Notes under the pieces: model-generated
What the model was told of the DNA's origin: nothing
Seen by the model: the letters and a program-made list of their open reading frames with translations, nothing else
Database searches by the model: none
Part shown: piece by piece, positions 17,830 to 27,276 of the stretch
Layout of the letters: each line of letters begins with the position of its first letter
Numbering within the stretch: position 1 is the first letter of the stretch
Position numbers and translations under genes: made by a program
Assembly (NCBI GenBank): GCA_028278025.1
Contig: JANQFE010000043.1
Location: 1-61,159 of the forward strand
Direction of reading: 5' to 3'
Source: Thermodesulfobacteriota bacterium
GTDB lineage: Bacteria > Desulfobacterota > WTBG01 > CAIYCZ01 > CAIRTM01
DNA: 61,159 nt

Positions 17830-18291
17830 TTATGTTGTCGCCCTTCTGTTTCTTACAATACGATTCTCAACACTCCAGAAATTTTCTCCACGCAAGAAAT
17901 ACCATAAGGCAAGTAAGGTAAACAGGGTGTCTTCTGCAACGGCATACCATCCGATGGTGCGGTCTGAGGTAAAACAGCCACAGTCTACATTTATGCCGCG
18001 CAGGGTATTGATGAGCAGGGCCAGGGTGAACACCACCAGCAAACCGGTGCAGGTAAGCGATGCAGCCCGTATCCTGATACCCAGTACCAGCAGAGCACCC
18101 ATAATTACTTCCAGCCAGGGAAGCCCGGCAGCGACCGGCCCCACCGCAACATCGGGCAGCAGTTTGTAATTATATACCGCAACAGCAAAATCAAACGGAC
18201 CCATGATTTTCGGTAGGGCTGCATAGATGAACATACCACCTAAAAAAATTCGCAGCACAAAAAGAAGGTATTGGTTCCTGAACAGGCTCAT
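17830..18291 (-). CDS. DoxX/MauE family membrane protein
   Basis: 153 residues with four membrane helices: LRIFLGGMFIYAALPKIMGP, LPWLEVIMGALLVLGI, LLVVFTLALLINTLRG and the last before RGENFW. An IDCGCF-type cysteine pair (NVDCGCF) between helices 3 and 4 is the hallmark of MauE/DoxX proteins working in thiol-disulfide exchange. I use the ATG at 18291, which overlaps the rhodanese stop by four bases (ATGA), showing translational coupling. Together they suggest a periplasmic sulfur or disulfide role. Confidence 0.78.
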   Translation of the reverse strand: MSLFRNQYLLFVLRIFLGGMFIYAALPKIMGPFDFAVAVYNYKLLPDVAVGPVAAGLPWLEVIMGALLVLGIRIRAASLTCTGLLVVFTLALLINTLRGINVDCGCFTSDRTIGWYAVAEDTLFTLLALWYFLRGENFWSVENRIVRNRRATT

Positions 18292-18830
18292 GGCGACTCT
18301 CCATAGGATACCGGGAAGCCCTTTTCCTGCCATTGCAGCCATCCGCCTGTATAAACGTATACGGGTTTGATATCATTTTCTACAATCAGCTCGGCCAGTT
18401 CCATGGCTTCGGGGCATTCCGGGCCGGTACAGTACAGGACTATCTTAGTCTGGGATGCCCTGTCCATCAGATCAAACAGATTATCATCCAGAGTCTGTTC
18501 GGTAATATTTATCGCGCCCTGAATGTGTCCTGCGGCAAAAACATGGGGCGGACGGGCATCAATAAAAAAAGCCTGGGCAGAATCACACAGGTCTTTGGCC
18601 TCTGCTACCTTTATGATGATAATAGCGGCATCTCCATCAGGCGTTGCCGTATCCCGGGCTTTTTCCTCTACCTGTTGTTGGAGGCGGCTCTTGATTTGAG
18701 CAATCAAACTGCCGTCAAGCCCCTGAGAAACAAAGGTATGGTTTATGATAAGGCCCATCCCAAAACCGATGCAGCACAGCAGGGCTGTCTCGATCAGTGT
18801 ACGTGAACTAAACGGTTTATTGCGCTTCAT
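18288..18830 (-). CDS. Membrane-anchored rhodanese-like protein
   Basis: About 180 residues. One N-terminal membrane helix (TALLCCIGFGMGLIINH), a charged linker, then a rhodanese domain: AFFIDARPPHVFAAGHIQGAINI and the active-site loop VLYCTGPECPEA, whose first cysteine is in the catalytic position; YTGGWLQWQEKGFPV closes it. Likely a periplasmic persulfide carrier. The start is uncertain; MKRNKPFSS at 18830 is chosen since it directly precedes the anchor. Co-translated with the DoxX gene. Confidence 0.78.
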   Translation of the reverse strand: MKRNKPFSSRTLIETALLCCIGFGMGLIINHTFVSQGLDGSLIAQIKSRLQQQVEEKARDTATPDGDAAIIIIKVAEAKDLCDSAQAFFIDARPPHVFAAGHIQGAINITEQTLDDNLFDLMDRASQTKIVLYCTGPECPEAMELAELIVENDIKPVYVYTGGWLQWQEKGFPVSYGESP

Positions 18831-18970
18831 AGTTGAAAAAACATAGCAGAACATTATAATTATTTCAAGATTATGCTCCGATTTTATTAAAGGGTTTTTA
18901 GAATTGAAAAACACTGCGGTATTCTGTATCCTTAAACAATTATTGATCGTAATCATAAAATCAGGTTCTG

Positions 18971-19981
18971 ATGAATAACAAGCAGCCTAATACATTCCCT
19001 GTTACAACTGTAGATCGCTTGGGCAGTCTGCCTGCTATCGCTGTAATTTATGCTATTGCGGGCTTTATGACCCTGCTCGGGCATCAGCAGACGCTTGCGT
19101 TGGGAAAAAAACTGGGCGATATGCTCTATTATTTTTCAACCCGCATAAAAGCAAAAGTATTTCATAATCTGAAGCTTGCCTATGGTGATGAAATCATAGC
19201 ACGTGATATGGAGAAACTTGCCCGGACGGTTTTACAAAATTTCTGTCAGAACTGGACGGAACTGTTTTTTACAGCCGGTCCTTTGACAGGCATTGTTTTA
19301 GACAGAATCACTATCGAGGGCAGAGAAAATCTGGACAAGGCCCTCAGCCGGGGCAAAGGCGTAATTGCCATAAGTGCCCATCTAGGCAACTATCCCCTGA
19401 TTGGTACAAAACTGGCCCAGGAAAACTACTCTTTCCGGATGGTCGTGCGAACTCTCAAGTCCCGGTCCGGATCAGTTGCGTATGCCAAAGGGCGCAGGAT
19501 GATTGAGCTTCCTTCTCTTGCAACGACACCCGAAAGACAGTTTTATAAAGAGGCCCTTAAAGTATTACATAGTAATGGTATTCTGGGAATGATATCTGAT
19601 GAAAACAAACGGCGGGGAGGTATCTTCGTTGATTTTTTCGGGCGTCCTGCCGCTACGGCACCCGGACCTGCCGCACTTGCATTGCGTACAGATGCCGCAG
19701 TGGTCCCCATATTCATAGTGCGTTGCGACGACGGCTCTCAAAAAATATGTATTGAACCGGAAATAACCCGGCAGCGCAGCGGTGATGATCAAAAGGATGG
19801 GCAGGTGATTACGGCAGGATTCACCAAGGTGATTGAGGATTATGTCAGAAGGTATCCATCCCAGTGGGTGTGGACTAACTGGCGCTGGCGTACCCAGCCC
19901 TGGGGTCAGTCGGCAGAGTCTAAAATAAAGAAAAAAAGAAGGTTGAAGTCACTTGCACGATGGATTAAGAGCTCTCGGTAA
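18971..19981 (+). CDS. LpxL/HtrB-family acyltransferase
   Basis: 336-residue protein of the lipid A biosynthesis (lysophospholipid) acyltransferase family. An N-terminal hydrophobic segment (residues 17-40) is followed by the catalytic region GVIAISAHLGNYPLIG; the family motif is HxxxxE/D, but here the acidic position is proline. Later blocks (DENKRRGGIFVDFFGRPAATAPGPAALA and YPSQWVWTNWRWR) match the family well. In Geobacter-type lpx clusters an lpxL gene sits between msbA and waaA; here that slot is empty, so this gene may supply the secondary acyl chain. The basic C-terminal tail is unusual. Confidence 0.85.
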   Translation: MNNKQPNTFPVTTVDRLGSLPAIAVIYAIAGFMTLLGHQQTLALGKKLGDMLYYFSTRIKAKVFHNLKLAYGDEIIARDMEKLARTVLQNFCQNWTELFFTAGPLTGIVLDRITIEGRENLDKALSRGKGVIAISAHLGNYPLIGTKLAQENYSFRMVVRTLKSRSGSVAYAKGRRMIELPSLATTPERQFYKEALKVLHSNGILGMISDENKRRGGIFVDFFGRPAATAPGPAALALRTDAAVVPIFIVRCDDGSQKICIEPEITRQRSGDDQKDGQVITAGFTKVIEDYVRRYPSQWVWTNWRWRTQPWGQSAESKIKKKRRLKSLARWIKSSR

Positions 19982-19983
19982 GG

Positions 19984-20406
19984 TCATTGCTGTTCTACAG
20001 TATCAGGATTATGTTGTCGAGCATTATCCAGCACACCGTTTATAAATGCCCCTGATTTTTCGGACCCAAATTTTTTCCCCAATTCGATCGCTTCATTAAG
20101 TGTTACCTTATAGGGTATATCGTCACAGAAAAATATTTCAAAAACAGCTTCCCGTAAAATGCTGCGGTCAACGGGTGTAATGCGGGTAAAAGCCCAGTTT
20201 TGGGCTGTTTTTATAATAATTTTATCGATCCGGGCCTTGTGTTCCATAGTGCCTGTGACCAGAAGATTGGTAAATTCTCTGACATCCTCAGGATGATTAT
20301 TGTTGCCCCAGAAGAGCTCCATAGCCTGGCTGACATCAGAAGAGCTCATTTCGAGTTGATAGAGTAGCTGGATGGCAAGCTCTCGTGATTTTCTTCTTTT
20401 TCCCAC
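19984..20406 (-). CDS. nusB: Transcription antitermination protein NusB
   Basis: 140-residue all-helical RNA-binding protein that with NusE (S10) binds boxA for rRNA antitermination. Recognised by KSRELAIQLLYQLEMS at the N-terminus, TPVDRSILREAVFEI in the middle and TLNEAIELGKKFGSEKSGAFINGVLD near the end. Start is GTG at 20406. It closes the riboflavin operon, a common position in bacteria, although about 190 bases with repeats separate it from ribH. Its stop is only 2 bases from the convergent acyltransferase stop. Confidence 0.95.
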   Translation of the reverse strand: MGKRRKSRELAIQLLYQLEMSSSDVSQAMELFWGNNNHPEDVREFTNLLVTGTMEHKARIDKIIIKTAQNWAFTRITPVDRSILREAVFEIFFCDDIPYKVTLNEAIELGKKFGSEKSGAFINGVLDNARQHNPDTVEQQ

Positions 20407-20477
20407 GGGAGAGACCTTTTACATATTATGAATTATGAATTTTACTTTAAAAAAGAAGAATAATAATGCCTGAGATG

Positions 20478-20562
20478 TGGCAGTTTGTCTGGATACTGGA
20501 TATGTGGAAACAATTTTTTTTCTAGTATCCAGAATCAAGCATCCAGTATCATTTACTTAATA
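20478..20562. repeat. Degenerate CTGGATACTGG-type repeats between ribH and nusB
   Basis: GTCTGGATACTGGATATG (20490-20507) and the inverted CTAGTATCCAG and CATCCAGTATC downstream (20522-20553) belong to the same degenerate heptad family as at 7503, 50418 and 54272. They can fold back on each other. No gene lies in this gap. Confidence 0.5.
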
Positions 20563-20599
20563 CTTGGACAAGACATGATGATACAGTCCATGATAGTTT

Positions 20600-21067
20600 T
20601 TACTTAATCTGCTTCAACAGATTAACCATCTCGATCGCAGAAACAGCTGCGTCCCAGCCTTTGTTGCCTGATTTGGTTCCGGCCCGTTCAATAGCCTGCT
20701 CGATATTATCGGTTGTCAGAATTCCGAAAGTAACCGGGACCTCTGTTTCAAGGCTCACCATGGCAATTCCTTTTGAAACCTCGGCAGCCACATAGTCAAA
20801 ATGGGGAGTCGCGCCTCTTATTACGGCACCAAGGCAGATAACTGCATCATACTTTCCTGATTTTGCAGTCTTTTTTGCAATCAGCGGTATTTCAAAGGCA
20901 CCCGGCACTTTGATCACATTAATTTTTGCCTCTTCAGCACCATGGCGGATCAGAGCGTCCATAGCCCCATCCAGCAACCTGCCGACAATAAAATCATTGA
21001 AGCGGCTGCTAATAAGTGCAAATCTAAATCCCTTGGCCTCCATTTTCCCTTCAAGTGATTTAACCAT
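20600..21067 (-). CDS. ribH: 6,7-dimethyl-8-ribityllumazine synthase
   Basis: Penultimate step of riboflavin synthesis, joining 5-amino-6-ribitylaminouracil with dihydroxybutanone phosphate; normally a 60-mer shell. 155 residues with [48 protein letters not shown] (catalytic His) and [21 protein letters not shown]. Start at 21067 has AAAGGGG 8 bases upstream and lies 16 bases after ribBA. Confidence 0.97.
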   Translation of the reverse strand: MVKSLEGKMEAKGFRFALISSRFNDFIVGRLLDGAMDALIRHGAEEAKINVIKVPGAFEIPLIAKKTAKSGKYDAVICLGAVIRGATPHFDYVAAEVSKGIAMVSLETEVPVTFGILTTDNIEQAIERAGTKSGNKGWDAAVSAIEMVNLLKQIK

Positions 21068-21083
21068 GATGTCCCCTTTCTTT

Positions 21084-22307
21084 TTAGGATTCGGTTTTTT
21101 TGTTTTCAATATTCAGCAAATGGCCCAGTCTCTTCTGTTTGGTGGAAAGGTATTTTACGTTATCCGGTTTTGGTTCTGTTTCAATGGCAACTCGTTCAGT
21201 AATCTCAAGCCTGTAACCTTCCAGCCCTATAATTTTTTTAGGGTTGTTGGTCAACAGTTTTATTTTTTTTATGTCGAGGTCCCTGAGAATCTGGGCGCCG
21301 ATTCCATAATCGCGCAAGTCTGCATCAAAGCCGAGTTCTTCGTTGGCCTCTACCGTGTCTTTGCCGGCATCCTGCAGGGCATAGGCTTTTATTTTGTTGA
21401 GAAATCCGATGCCGCGGCCTTCCTGACGCATATAGACGATAACACCTTTACCCTCCCGTGAAATCATCTTCATGGCATTTTCAAGCTGTTCACCACAGTC
21501 ACACCGCAGTGAGCCAAGCGAATCGCCTGTCAGGCATTCTGAATGAACTCTTACAAGCACGGCTTCCCCCGGTTCCCACGCTCCCTTAATCAAAGCAATG
21601 TGATGGTGTATATCCATTATATTTTCATATATAATCATTTTAAAGTCCCCGCCATACCTGGAAGGCAGTCTTGTTTCTACCATCCTTTGCACCAGGGACT
21701 CCTTAGCCAGCCGGTATTTGATAATATCAGCCACAGTAACAATATGCATTTTGTGTTTTTTAGCAAATTCTCTGAGCTGCGGCATTCTGGCCATAGTACC
21801 GTCTTCATTCATGATTTCACATATGATACCGGCAGGTTTGAGCCCGGCAAGTCGGCAAAGGTCAACAGACCCTTCGGTCTGACCTGCCCGGCGAAGCACT
21901 CCGCCCGTCATAGCCCTAAGCGGAAAAATGTGACCCGGCCTGACAAGATCTTCAGGTCCGGCATCATCGGCAACAGCGGTCAGAATTGTCTGGGATCTAT
22001 CTCCGGCTGAAATGCCGGTTGTTGTTCCTTTGCGGGCATCCACTGAGACCGTAAAGGCTGTTTGAAATGAAGACGTGTTTTGCTGGACCATCATAGGCAG
22101 GTCCAGCTGCTTGCAGCGCTCTTCAGTAAGAGAAAGACATATAAGTCCACGGCCATATTTTGCCATGAAGTTAATAGCCTCAGGGGTGACTTTTTCGGCG
22201 GCCATGGTAAGATCGCCCTCATTTTCCCGATCCTCATCATCAGTCAGGATTACTATCCGGCCTGCTTTTATTTCCTTTATGGCTTGTTCTACTCTGTTGA
22301 TTGGCAT
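21084..22307 (-). CDS. ribBA: Bifunctional DHBP synthase / GTP cyclohydrolase II
   Basis: Supplies both precursors of riboflavin. Residues 1-200 are the RibB domain ([34 protein letters not shown]), 205-407 the RibA domain with the zinc site [17 protein letters not shown] and [20 protein letters not shown]. 407 aa is normal. The ATG at 22307 has GAGGAAAT directly upstream; an in-frame extension to 22484 is encoded by a dispersed element and is not protein. That element now separates ribE from ribBA. Confidence 0.96.
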   Translation of the reverse strand: MPINRVEQAIKEIKAGRIVILTDDEDRENEGDLTMAAEKVTPEAINFMAKYGRGLICLSLTEERCKQLDLPMMVQQNTSSFQTAFTVSVDARKGTTTGISAGDRSQTILTAVADDAGPEDLVRPGHIFPLRAMTGGVLRRAGQTEGSVDLCRLAGLKPAGIICEIMNEDGTMARMPQLREFAKKHKMHIVTVADIIKYRLAKESLVQRMVETRLPSRYGGDFKMIIYENIMDIHHHIALIKGAWEPGEAVLVRVHSECLTGDSLGSLRCDCGEQLENAMKMISREGKGVIVYMRQEGRGIGFLNKIKAYALQDAGKDTVEANEELGFDADLRDYGIGAQILRDLDIKKIKLLTNNPKKIIGLEGYRLEITERVAIETEPKPDNVKYLSTKQKRLGHLLNIENKKTES

Positions 22308-22322
22308 AATTTCCTCGCTTAC

Positions 22323-22506
22323 TAGTACACATAGACATTTTATTTTGTTCGTATACGTCGGCCGCCTTTGGTGTGATTGCTGCGGGCTAGATGCTCGCTG
22401 GAAAAGCTTACAGCTCTCATCACGGCCCGTACTCACACCGCCCTTGCGGCTCACGCCAAAGGTGGCCAACGTATGAAAGCACAATTTTAATTGTTCATAA
22501 GTACCA
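22323..22506. repeat. TAGTAC-ended element (copy B) inside the rib operon
   Basis: About 184 bases between ribE and ribBA. Starts TAGTACACATAGACATTTT; the far end AAGTAC is at 22499-22504. Arms 22352-22375 and 22452-22475 are self-complementary over 24 bp; the four deviations are all transition-type, so that most still pair as G-U in one of the two strands. The loop holds ATGCTCGCTGG (22391-22401) and ACTCACACCGCCCTTGC (22431-22447), the shared core. Confidence 0.75.
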
Positions 22507-22536
22507 GTTTCAAATCAAGTAAAGCTTGGTTTGAAA

Positions 22537-23181
22537 CTAGGTAAAGTTAAACTTTTCCAGAAATTCCCGGCTAATACCGTTTTGTGCTGTATCATCATTC
22601 AATATGAATTTCTCAATATATTTCCCCACAATGTCATTTTCAATGTTTACCTGCTCGCCTATCCTTCTGCTGCTGAGCGTAGTCTGCTCGAGTGTATGGG
22701 GAATAATCATTATAGAAAAATCCCGGTCAGAGCATTGATTTACGGTAAGACTTATACCGTCTATGGCAACGGAACCCTTTTCAACAATATATTTTAAAAT
22801 AATGTGCGGAGCAGTAAAGCTGAACTGTGTAAAATCACCTTTGCGCTCGATGCCTGTTATTGCAACAATACCGTCAATGTGACCTGTAACCAGGTGTCCA
22901 CCCAGCCTGTCGGAGAGTCGTAGAGCTCTTTCGATATTAACCCTGTGACCGGCTTTTTTTTTGCCCAGGGTGGATCTGGCAATACTCTCAGATGAGACAT
23001 CTACCGTAAACCCCCGGCTTGCAGTGCCCGTTACTGTAAGGCACACCCCATCTACGGCGATGCTCTCACCGAGAGTAATATCCGCTGTGGGAATACCGCA
23101 CATAACGGTCAGTTCCAGACCATTGCTGCGCCGGGCTGATTTTTGTATTTCTCCTATGTCTTCAACTAAGCCGGTAAACAT
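22537..23181 (-). CDS. ribE: Riboflavin synthase, alpha subunit
   Basis: Last step: dismutates two lumazines to riboflavin. Two repeated lumazine-binding barrels are visible, the first opening MFTGLVEDIGEIQ with GESIAVDGVCLTV, the second with GHIDGIVAI and KGSVAIDGISLTVNQ. 214 aa, normal. The frame can be read two codons further up from a GTG, but MFTGLVE is the universal family start. ribD is upstream across about 155 bases, ribBA downstream across a repeat element. Confidence 0.96.
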   Translation of the reverse strand: MFTGLVEDIGEIQKSARRSNGLELTVMCGIPTADITLGESIAVDGVCLTVTGTASRGFTVDVSSESIARSTLGKKKAGHRVNIERALRLSDRLGGHLVTGHIDGIVAITGIERKGDFTQFSFTAPHIILKYIVEKGSVAIDGISLTVNQCSDRDFSIMIIPHTLEQTTLSSRRIGEQVNIENDIVGKYIEKFILNDDTAQNGISREFLEKFNFT

Positions 23182-23283
23182 TTTCACAGGCTTCTTATAT
23201 ATTATTTATTAATAACTAACTATTATAACGTAATATTCCTTATAATGCATTATTAATTTGCAGAAGGCCATAAAATATAAAAT

Positions 23284-23315
23284 GCAGGGCTGTTTTTTTA
23301 CCCTGCACCTTCAAC
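23284..23315 (-). terminator. Weak terminator-like hairpin between ribD and ribE
   Basis: GCAGGG (23284-23289) pairs with CCCTGC (23301-23306). On the minus strand the stem is followed by ATTTTATATTTTATGG, only loosely T-rich. It lies just after ribD and could attenuate read-through into ribE. No FMN-riboswitch conserved bases are seen. Confidence 0.3.
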
Positions 23316-23337
23316 GCTGAACTTTTTGATTTTTTCT

Positions 23338-24459
23338 TTAGCCTTCGGCCTTTCTTAAATACCCCTCAACCAGAAAATCACAGTCGATGCGCTGTATTGA
23401 GATATCTTGCAGCTGGAGCGCGTCGGCAATCTTTTTCATGCTGTCACCGCCGATAGCACTTAGAGAATCTCGACCGCCAATAATTTTGGGGGCATAGAAA
23501 AACATAATTTTATCTACCAGCCCGGACTTCAGAGCGGATGCATTCAACTCCGATCCGCCTTCAATAAGGACAGTTGCAATCCCACGTTTTCCCAACTCCG
23601 TGAACAACGCAGCCAAATCAATACGGCCCACCCTTACTTTTACCGCAAGAACCTCTGCACCCCTATCTCTGATGGTTTGGGCCTTTGCAGTTGCAGCTTT
23701 GCGGGGTGAGGTGGCAATTATTGTTTTTTCAGCAAGCCCCGGTTGCATTACCCTGCTTGTCAGCGGTATGCTCAACGAACTGTCAACAACTATTCTTAAA
23801 GGATTTTTTTTTACCCCCTTGTACAGTCTGACAGTCAGCAGGGGGTCATCGGTAATGATTGTTCCGGACCCGACCATTACGGCATCCGCTTCATAGCGCA
23901 TCCGGTGGCCCCGTTTGCGTGACTCCTCACCGGTGATCCATTTGGAATTACCGGTACAAGTGGCAATTTTACCGTCAAGCGTCAGGGCGGCCTTTAAAAT
24001 CACAAAGGGGATGTTTGCGGTTATATATTTTATAAATGCTTCATTAAGTTGTGCGCATTCCTGTTCAAGCAGACCGACTTCTACCTCGATACCTGCTTTT
24101 TTCAGTTTTTTAACGCCCCTGCCGTGAACCCGCGGATTCGGGTCGAGCATGCCGATATGTACCCTGCGAATACCATGTTCAATTAAGATATCTACGCAAG
24201 GAGGGGTTTTGCCCTGGTGGCAACACGGTTCAAGAGTAACATACAAATCAGCTCCGCGGGCCTTGTTTTCTGCACTGCTGAGCGCCACGACTTCGGCATG
24301 CGGACCGCCGAAAAATTTGTGATACCCCTTGCCGACAACACGCCCGTGCTTAACCAGCACGGCCCCCACCAAAGGATTTGGACTAACCTGTCCGGCCCCT
24401 TTTTTGGCAAGCGTAATTGCTGAACGCATAAACTTATTGTTGTGGGAATGCGCAGGCAT
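23338..24459 (-). CDS. ribD: Bifunctional riboflavin-specific deaminase/reductase
   Basis: 373 residues. N-terminal deaminase (1-145) with zinc ligands in GGPHAEV and LEPCCHQGKTPPC, and SPNPLVGAVLV; C-terminal reductase (150-373) with LKAALTLDGKIAT, SKWITGEESR, MVGSGTIITDDPLLTVR and VLIEGGSELNASAL. It deaminates and reduces the first pyrimidine intermediate of riboflavin synthesis. Follows nrdR with 12 bases between. Confidence 0.96.
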   Translation of the reverse strand: MPAHSHNNKFMRSAITLAKKGAGQVSPNPLVGAVLVKHGRVVGKGYHKFFGGPHAEVVALSSAENKARGADLYVTLEPCCHQGKTPPCVDILIEHGIRRVHIGMLDPNPRVHGRGVKKLKKAGIEVEVGLLEQECAQLNEAFIKYITANIPFVILKAALTLDGKIATCTGNSKWITGEESRKRGHRMRYEADAVMVGSGTIITDDPLLTVRLYKGVKKNPLRIVVDSSLSIPLTSRVMQPGLAEKTIIATSPRKAATAKAQTIRDRGAEVLAVKVRVGRIDLAALFTELGKRGIATVLIEGGSELNASALKSGLVDKIMFFYAPKIIGGRDSLSAIGGDSMKKIADALQLQDISIQRIDCDFLVEGYLRKAEG

Positions 24460-24471
24460 AGAATTACTGGT

Positions 24472-24930
24472 TTATCCTTTTTTTTCTATAACGGCCTTCA
24501 CTTCTTTCATGAAGTCGGTAATGTCGGTAAAAGATCTATAGACTGAAGCAAATCGGACATAGGCAACATCGTCAAGCTCATGAAGCTCATGCATGATTTT
24601 TTCACCTATCTCAGAGCCTTTTATTTCTTTTATACCGCCTTCCATCAGGTTCTGTTCGATTCTGTCCACAATTTGTTCAAGGACTTCAATACTGATCGGC
24701 CTTTTTTGGCAAGCCTTTTTAAGTCCCTCAAGTATTTTTTTGCGGTCAAACGGCTCCCGGCGCTTGTCCTTTTTTATGATAGACGGCAGCGTGTCTTCAA
24801 TGCGTTCATGCGTGGTAAAGCGTTTTTGGCAGGCAAGACATTCTCTGCGTCTGCGAATGGTCTCACCGTCTCTGCTGATACGTGAATCAATTACTTTGTC
24901 CTCTTGGTTGCTGCAAAATGGGCATTTCAT
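24472..24930 (-). CDS. nrdR: Transcriptional repressor NrdR
   Basis: Nucleotide-sensing repressor of ribonucleotide reductase genes. A zinc ribbon [17 protein letters not shown]...CLACQKRFTTHER covers residues 1-45, then an ATP-cone domain (KDKRREPFDRKKILEGLKKACQKRPI). 152 aa, typical. Its ATG overlaps the deaminase stop by one base (TGATG). NrdR next to ribD is frequent in proteobacteria. Confidence 0.96.
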   Translation of the reverse strand: MKCPFCSNQEDKVIDSRISRDGETIRRRRECLACQKRFTTHERIEDTLPSIIKKDKRREPFDRKKILEGLKKACQKRPISIEVLEQIVDRIEQNLMEGGIKEIKGSEIGEKIMHELHELDDVAYVRFASVYRSFTDITDFMKEVKAVIEKKG

Positions 24931-25400
24931 CAGGCGTCCCCCTCTAAATTGTATTTAGTAATTGTAATGTGGGCCTCTTGCAAAAGGTTTTGGGCCAGCT
25001 CATCCGGGTAACCGTCTTCAAACACAATTTCTTCTATGCCGGCATTAATAAGCATTTTAAGACAGATGCTGCACGGCAATGTTGTGCAGAAAAGGATTGC
25101 CCCGGCAATACTGGTTCCATGATAGGCTGACTGAATAATGGCATTCTGTTCAGCATGCAGTCCTCGGCAGAGCTCATGTCTTTGGCCGGACGGTACGTTT
25201 TGTTTTTCTCGCAGGCACCCTATTTCCTTGCAATGGACAAGTCCCGTGGGAGGCCCGTTATAGCCGGTGGCCAGAATTCTCTTATCCTTGACAATCACAG
25301 CACCCACCCGTCTGCGCGTGCAGGTAGACCTTGTGGATACCAGTCGGGCTATATCCATGAAATACTCTTCCCATGTTGGACGTTTTTCAATAGCTGGCAT
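24930..25400 (-). CDS. comEB: dCMP deaminase (ComEB family)
   Basis: Zinc deaminase making dUMP from dCMP for thymidylate synthesis. 156 residues; the HAEQNAI motif and [11 protein letters not shown] bear the zinc ligands and catalytic Glu, and an extra Cys-rich insert ([12 protein letters not shown] with RGLHAE) fits the ComEB/dCMP group. The start at 25400 ([14 protein letters not shown]) is by alignment to family; it lacks a clear ribosome site. Translationally coupled to nrdR. Confidence 0.93.
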   Translation of the reverse strand: MPAIEKRPTWEEYFMDIARLVSTRSTCTRRRVGAVIVKDKRILATGYNGPPTGLVHCKEIGCLREKQNVPSGQRHELCRGLHAEQNAIIQSAYHGTSIAGAILFCTTLPCSICLKMLINAGIEEIVFEDGYPDELAQNLLQEAHITITKYNLEGDA

Positions 25401-25486
25401 GGCAGTTTTGGGGAAAATTGTTATTGCTAGCAGGAAAGGGATAGGTACATTCCCGGGCAAGATTGCCGTCTTGCAGAAACAAGCAG

Positions 25487-25948
25487 TTATGCTGTTTCCT
25501 TAAAGTTCTTTTTTTCTATCTCTCCAATGAGATCAATGCGTTTCTGGTGCCGTCCTCCTTCAAAAGGAGTTTCAAACCAGACCTTAAGCATTTCCCGGGC
25601 ACGTTCAGCACCGATGGTTTCTCCGATAACAAGCACATTGGCATCATTATGCCTGCGACTCATTTTTGCAGTATGCATGTCATGACACAGTGCAGCTCTT
25701 ACCCCCGGAAACTTGTTTGCCGTAATTGACATCCCTATTCCTGAACCACAAATTAAAATACCACGAGAAGATTCCCGTGTGGATACGGATCTGGCAACTT
25801 TTTCTGCAAATTCAGGATAATCGACAGAATCGGCAGACAGCGTTCCAACGTCCTTAATATTGTGTCCTGTGCTTTGCAAAAAGGTCTTAAGTGTTTCCTT
25901 GATGGGGAAACCGCGGTGGTCAGCACCGATTGCAACCTTTTGGCTCAC
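25487..25948 (-). CDS. rpiB: Ribose-5-phosphate isomerase B
   Basis: 153-residue enzyme interconverting ribose-5-P and ribulose-5-P, which feeds ribBA. Active-site Asp-His in IGADHRGF, catalytic Cys in [12 protein letters not shown], and [23 protein letters not shown]. Start is GTG with AAGGAT 7 bases upstream. Sits 5 bases after fabF, a location conserved in Desulfobacterota. Confidence 0.96.
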   Translation of the reverse strand: MSQKVAIGADHRGFPIKETLKTFLQSTGHNIKDVGTLSADSVDYPEFAEKVARSVSTRESSRGILICGSGIGMSITANKFPGVRAALCHDMHTAKMSRRHNDANVLVIGETIGAERAREMLKVWFETPFEGGRHQKRIDLIGEIEKKNFKETA

Positions 25949-25953
25949 AGAAT

Positions 25954-27198
25954 TTATCCTTCGTACTTTTTAAAGATAAGAGTAGCATTTGTACCACCAA
26001 AACCGAACGAGTTACTCATTACGGTTTTGATTTTTTGCTCACGGGCCTGATTGGGCACATAATCAAGGTCGCATTCGGGGTCAGGCGTTTCGTAATTTAT
26101 TGTCGGCGGAATAACGCCGTGATTAATAGCAAGCAGACTGAAAATGGCCTCAACACCGCCGGCAGCTCCCAGAAGGTGCCCTGTCATGGACTTTGTGGAG
26201 CTGACGGCCAGCTTGTATGCGTGGTCTTTAAAAACGGTCTTCATACCCTGGGTTTCTGAAAGATCATTCATTTGGGTTGACGTTCCATGGGCATTAATGT
26301 AGTCAATTTCCTCAGGATTCATGCCGGCATCCTTGAGGGCCAGGCTCATGCAGCGGGCAGCGCCTTCTCCTCCGGGAGACGGTGCTGTGATGTGATGGGC
26401 ATCGGCATTACAGGCAAATCCGGCAATCTCGGCATAGATTGTTGCCCCTCTTTTTTTAGCAAGTTCCAGTTCCTCCAGCACCAGAAGGCCGGCACCTTCT
26501 GCGATGACGAACCCGTTACGGTCTTTTTCAAAGGGCCGGCTGGCTTTCTGGGGTTCGTCGTTGCGTGTCGACAGAGCTTTCATTGAGCAGAAACCACCCA
26601 CAGCCAGGGGGGTAATGGTTGCTTCCACACCGCCGGCAATCATTGCATCGGCATCACCCCTTTGGATTATATTAAATGCTGCCCCAATGGAATGGTTCCC
26701 GGTGGCGCAGGCAGTAACAATACTGCTGTTAGGCCCCTTGCAGCCGAAATGCATGGAAATATGGCCCGGCGCAAGGTTTACGATGAGCATGGGAATAAAG
26801 AAGGGTGAGATTTTCTTGGGGCCCTGTTCAAGCAGTATTTTATGATAGCGTTCTATGGTCTCAAGGCCGCCCAGCCCTGAGCCTACCATTACGCCTACTC
26901 GCTCGGCATTTTCTTCAGTAATAATCAGTCCGGAATCTTTAACGGCCATCTTTCCGGATGCCAGCGCATAGTGCAGAAAGGTGTCCATTTTTTTTATTTC
27001 TTTTTTTTCAATAAAGTCTTCCGGGTTGAAATTTTTTATCTCTCCGGCAATTCTTGACGGAAACTCGGCAGGATCAAAATGCGTAATGCCTGCAATGCCC
27101 GATTTCCCGCTGGTGAGGGCTTCCCAGTTCTCCTCTGTGTTGTTACCCAGTGGTGAGAGTATGCCGAGTCCTGTTACTACTACTCTTTTATTTTTCAA
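25954..27198 (-). CDS. fabF: 3-oxoacyl-ACP synthase II
   Basis: Elongating condensing enzyme of fatty-acid synthesis. 414 residues with the Cys-His-His triad: [15 protein letters not shown] (Cys), [11 protein letters not shown] (His) and [16 protein letters not shown] (His), and the closing [13 protein letters not shown]. The start codon is TTG at 27198 with GGGGAG 9 bases upstream. Lies between acpP and rpiB in the operon. Confidence 0.97.
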   Translation of the reverse strand: MKNKRVVVTGLGILSPLGNNTEENWEALTSGKSGIAGITHFDPAEFPSRIAGEIKNFNPEDFIEKKEIKKMDTFLHYALASGKMAVKDSGLIITEENAERVGVMVGSGLGGLETIERYHKILLEQGPKKISPFFIPMLIVNLAPGHISMHFGCKGPNSSIVTACATGNHSIGAAFNIIQRGDADAMIAGGVEATITPLAVGGFCSMKALSTRNDEPQKASRPFEKDRNGFVIAEGAGLLVLEELELAKKRGATIYAEIAGFACNADAHHITAPSPGGEGAARCMSLALKDAGMNPEEIDYINAHGTSTQMNDLSETQGMKTVFKDHAYKLAVSSTKSMTGHLLGAAGGVEAIFSLLAINHGVIPPTINYETPDPECDLDYVPNQAREQKIKTVMSNSFGFGGTNATLIFKKYEG

Positions 27199-27276
27199 AC
27201 CTCTTATCTCCCCTTGCTTGAGGTTTATACATTACAATCTGCAACGCTTAGTAAAGGTAACCCTGTAAGGGACACT

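Noticed and set aside
22308..22484. N-terminal extension of RibBA
   Set aside because: The extra 59 codons translate the dispersed TAGTAC element; the ATG at 22307 has a good ribosome site and matches the family.
22510..23340. FMN riboswitch in the riboflavin operon
   Set aside because: None of the conserved RFN-element words (AGGG, GGATCC-type core) appear in the ribD-ribE or ribE-ribBA gaps.
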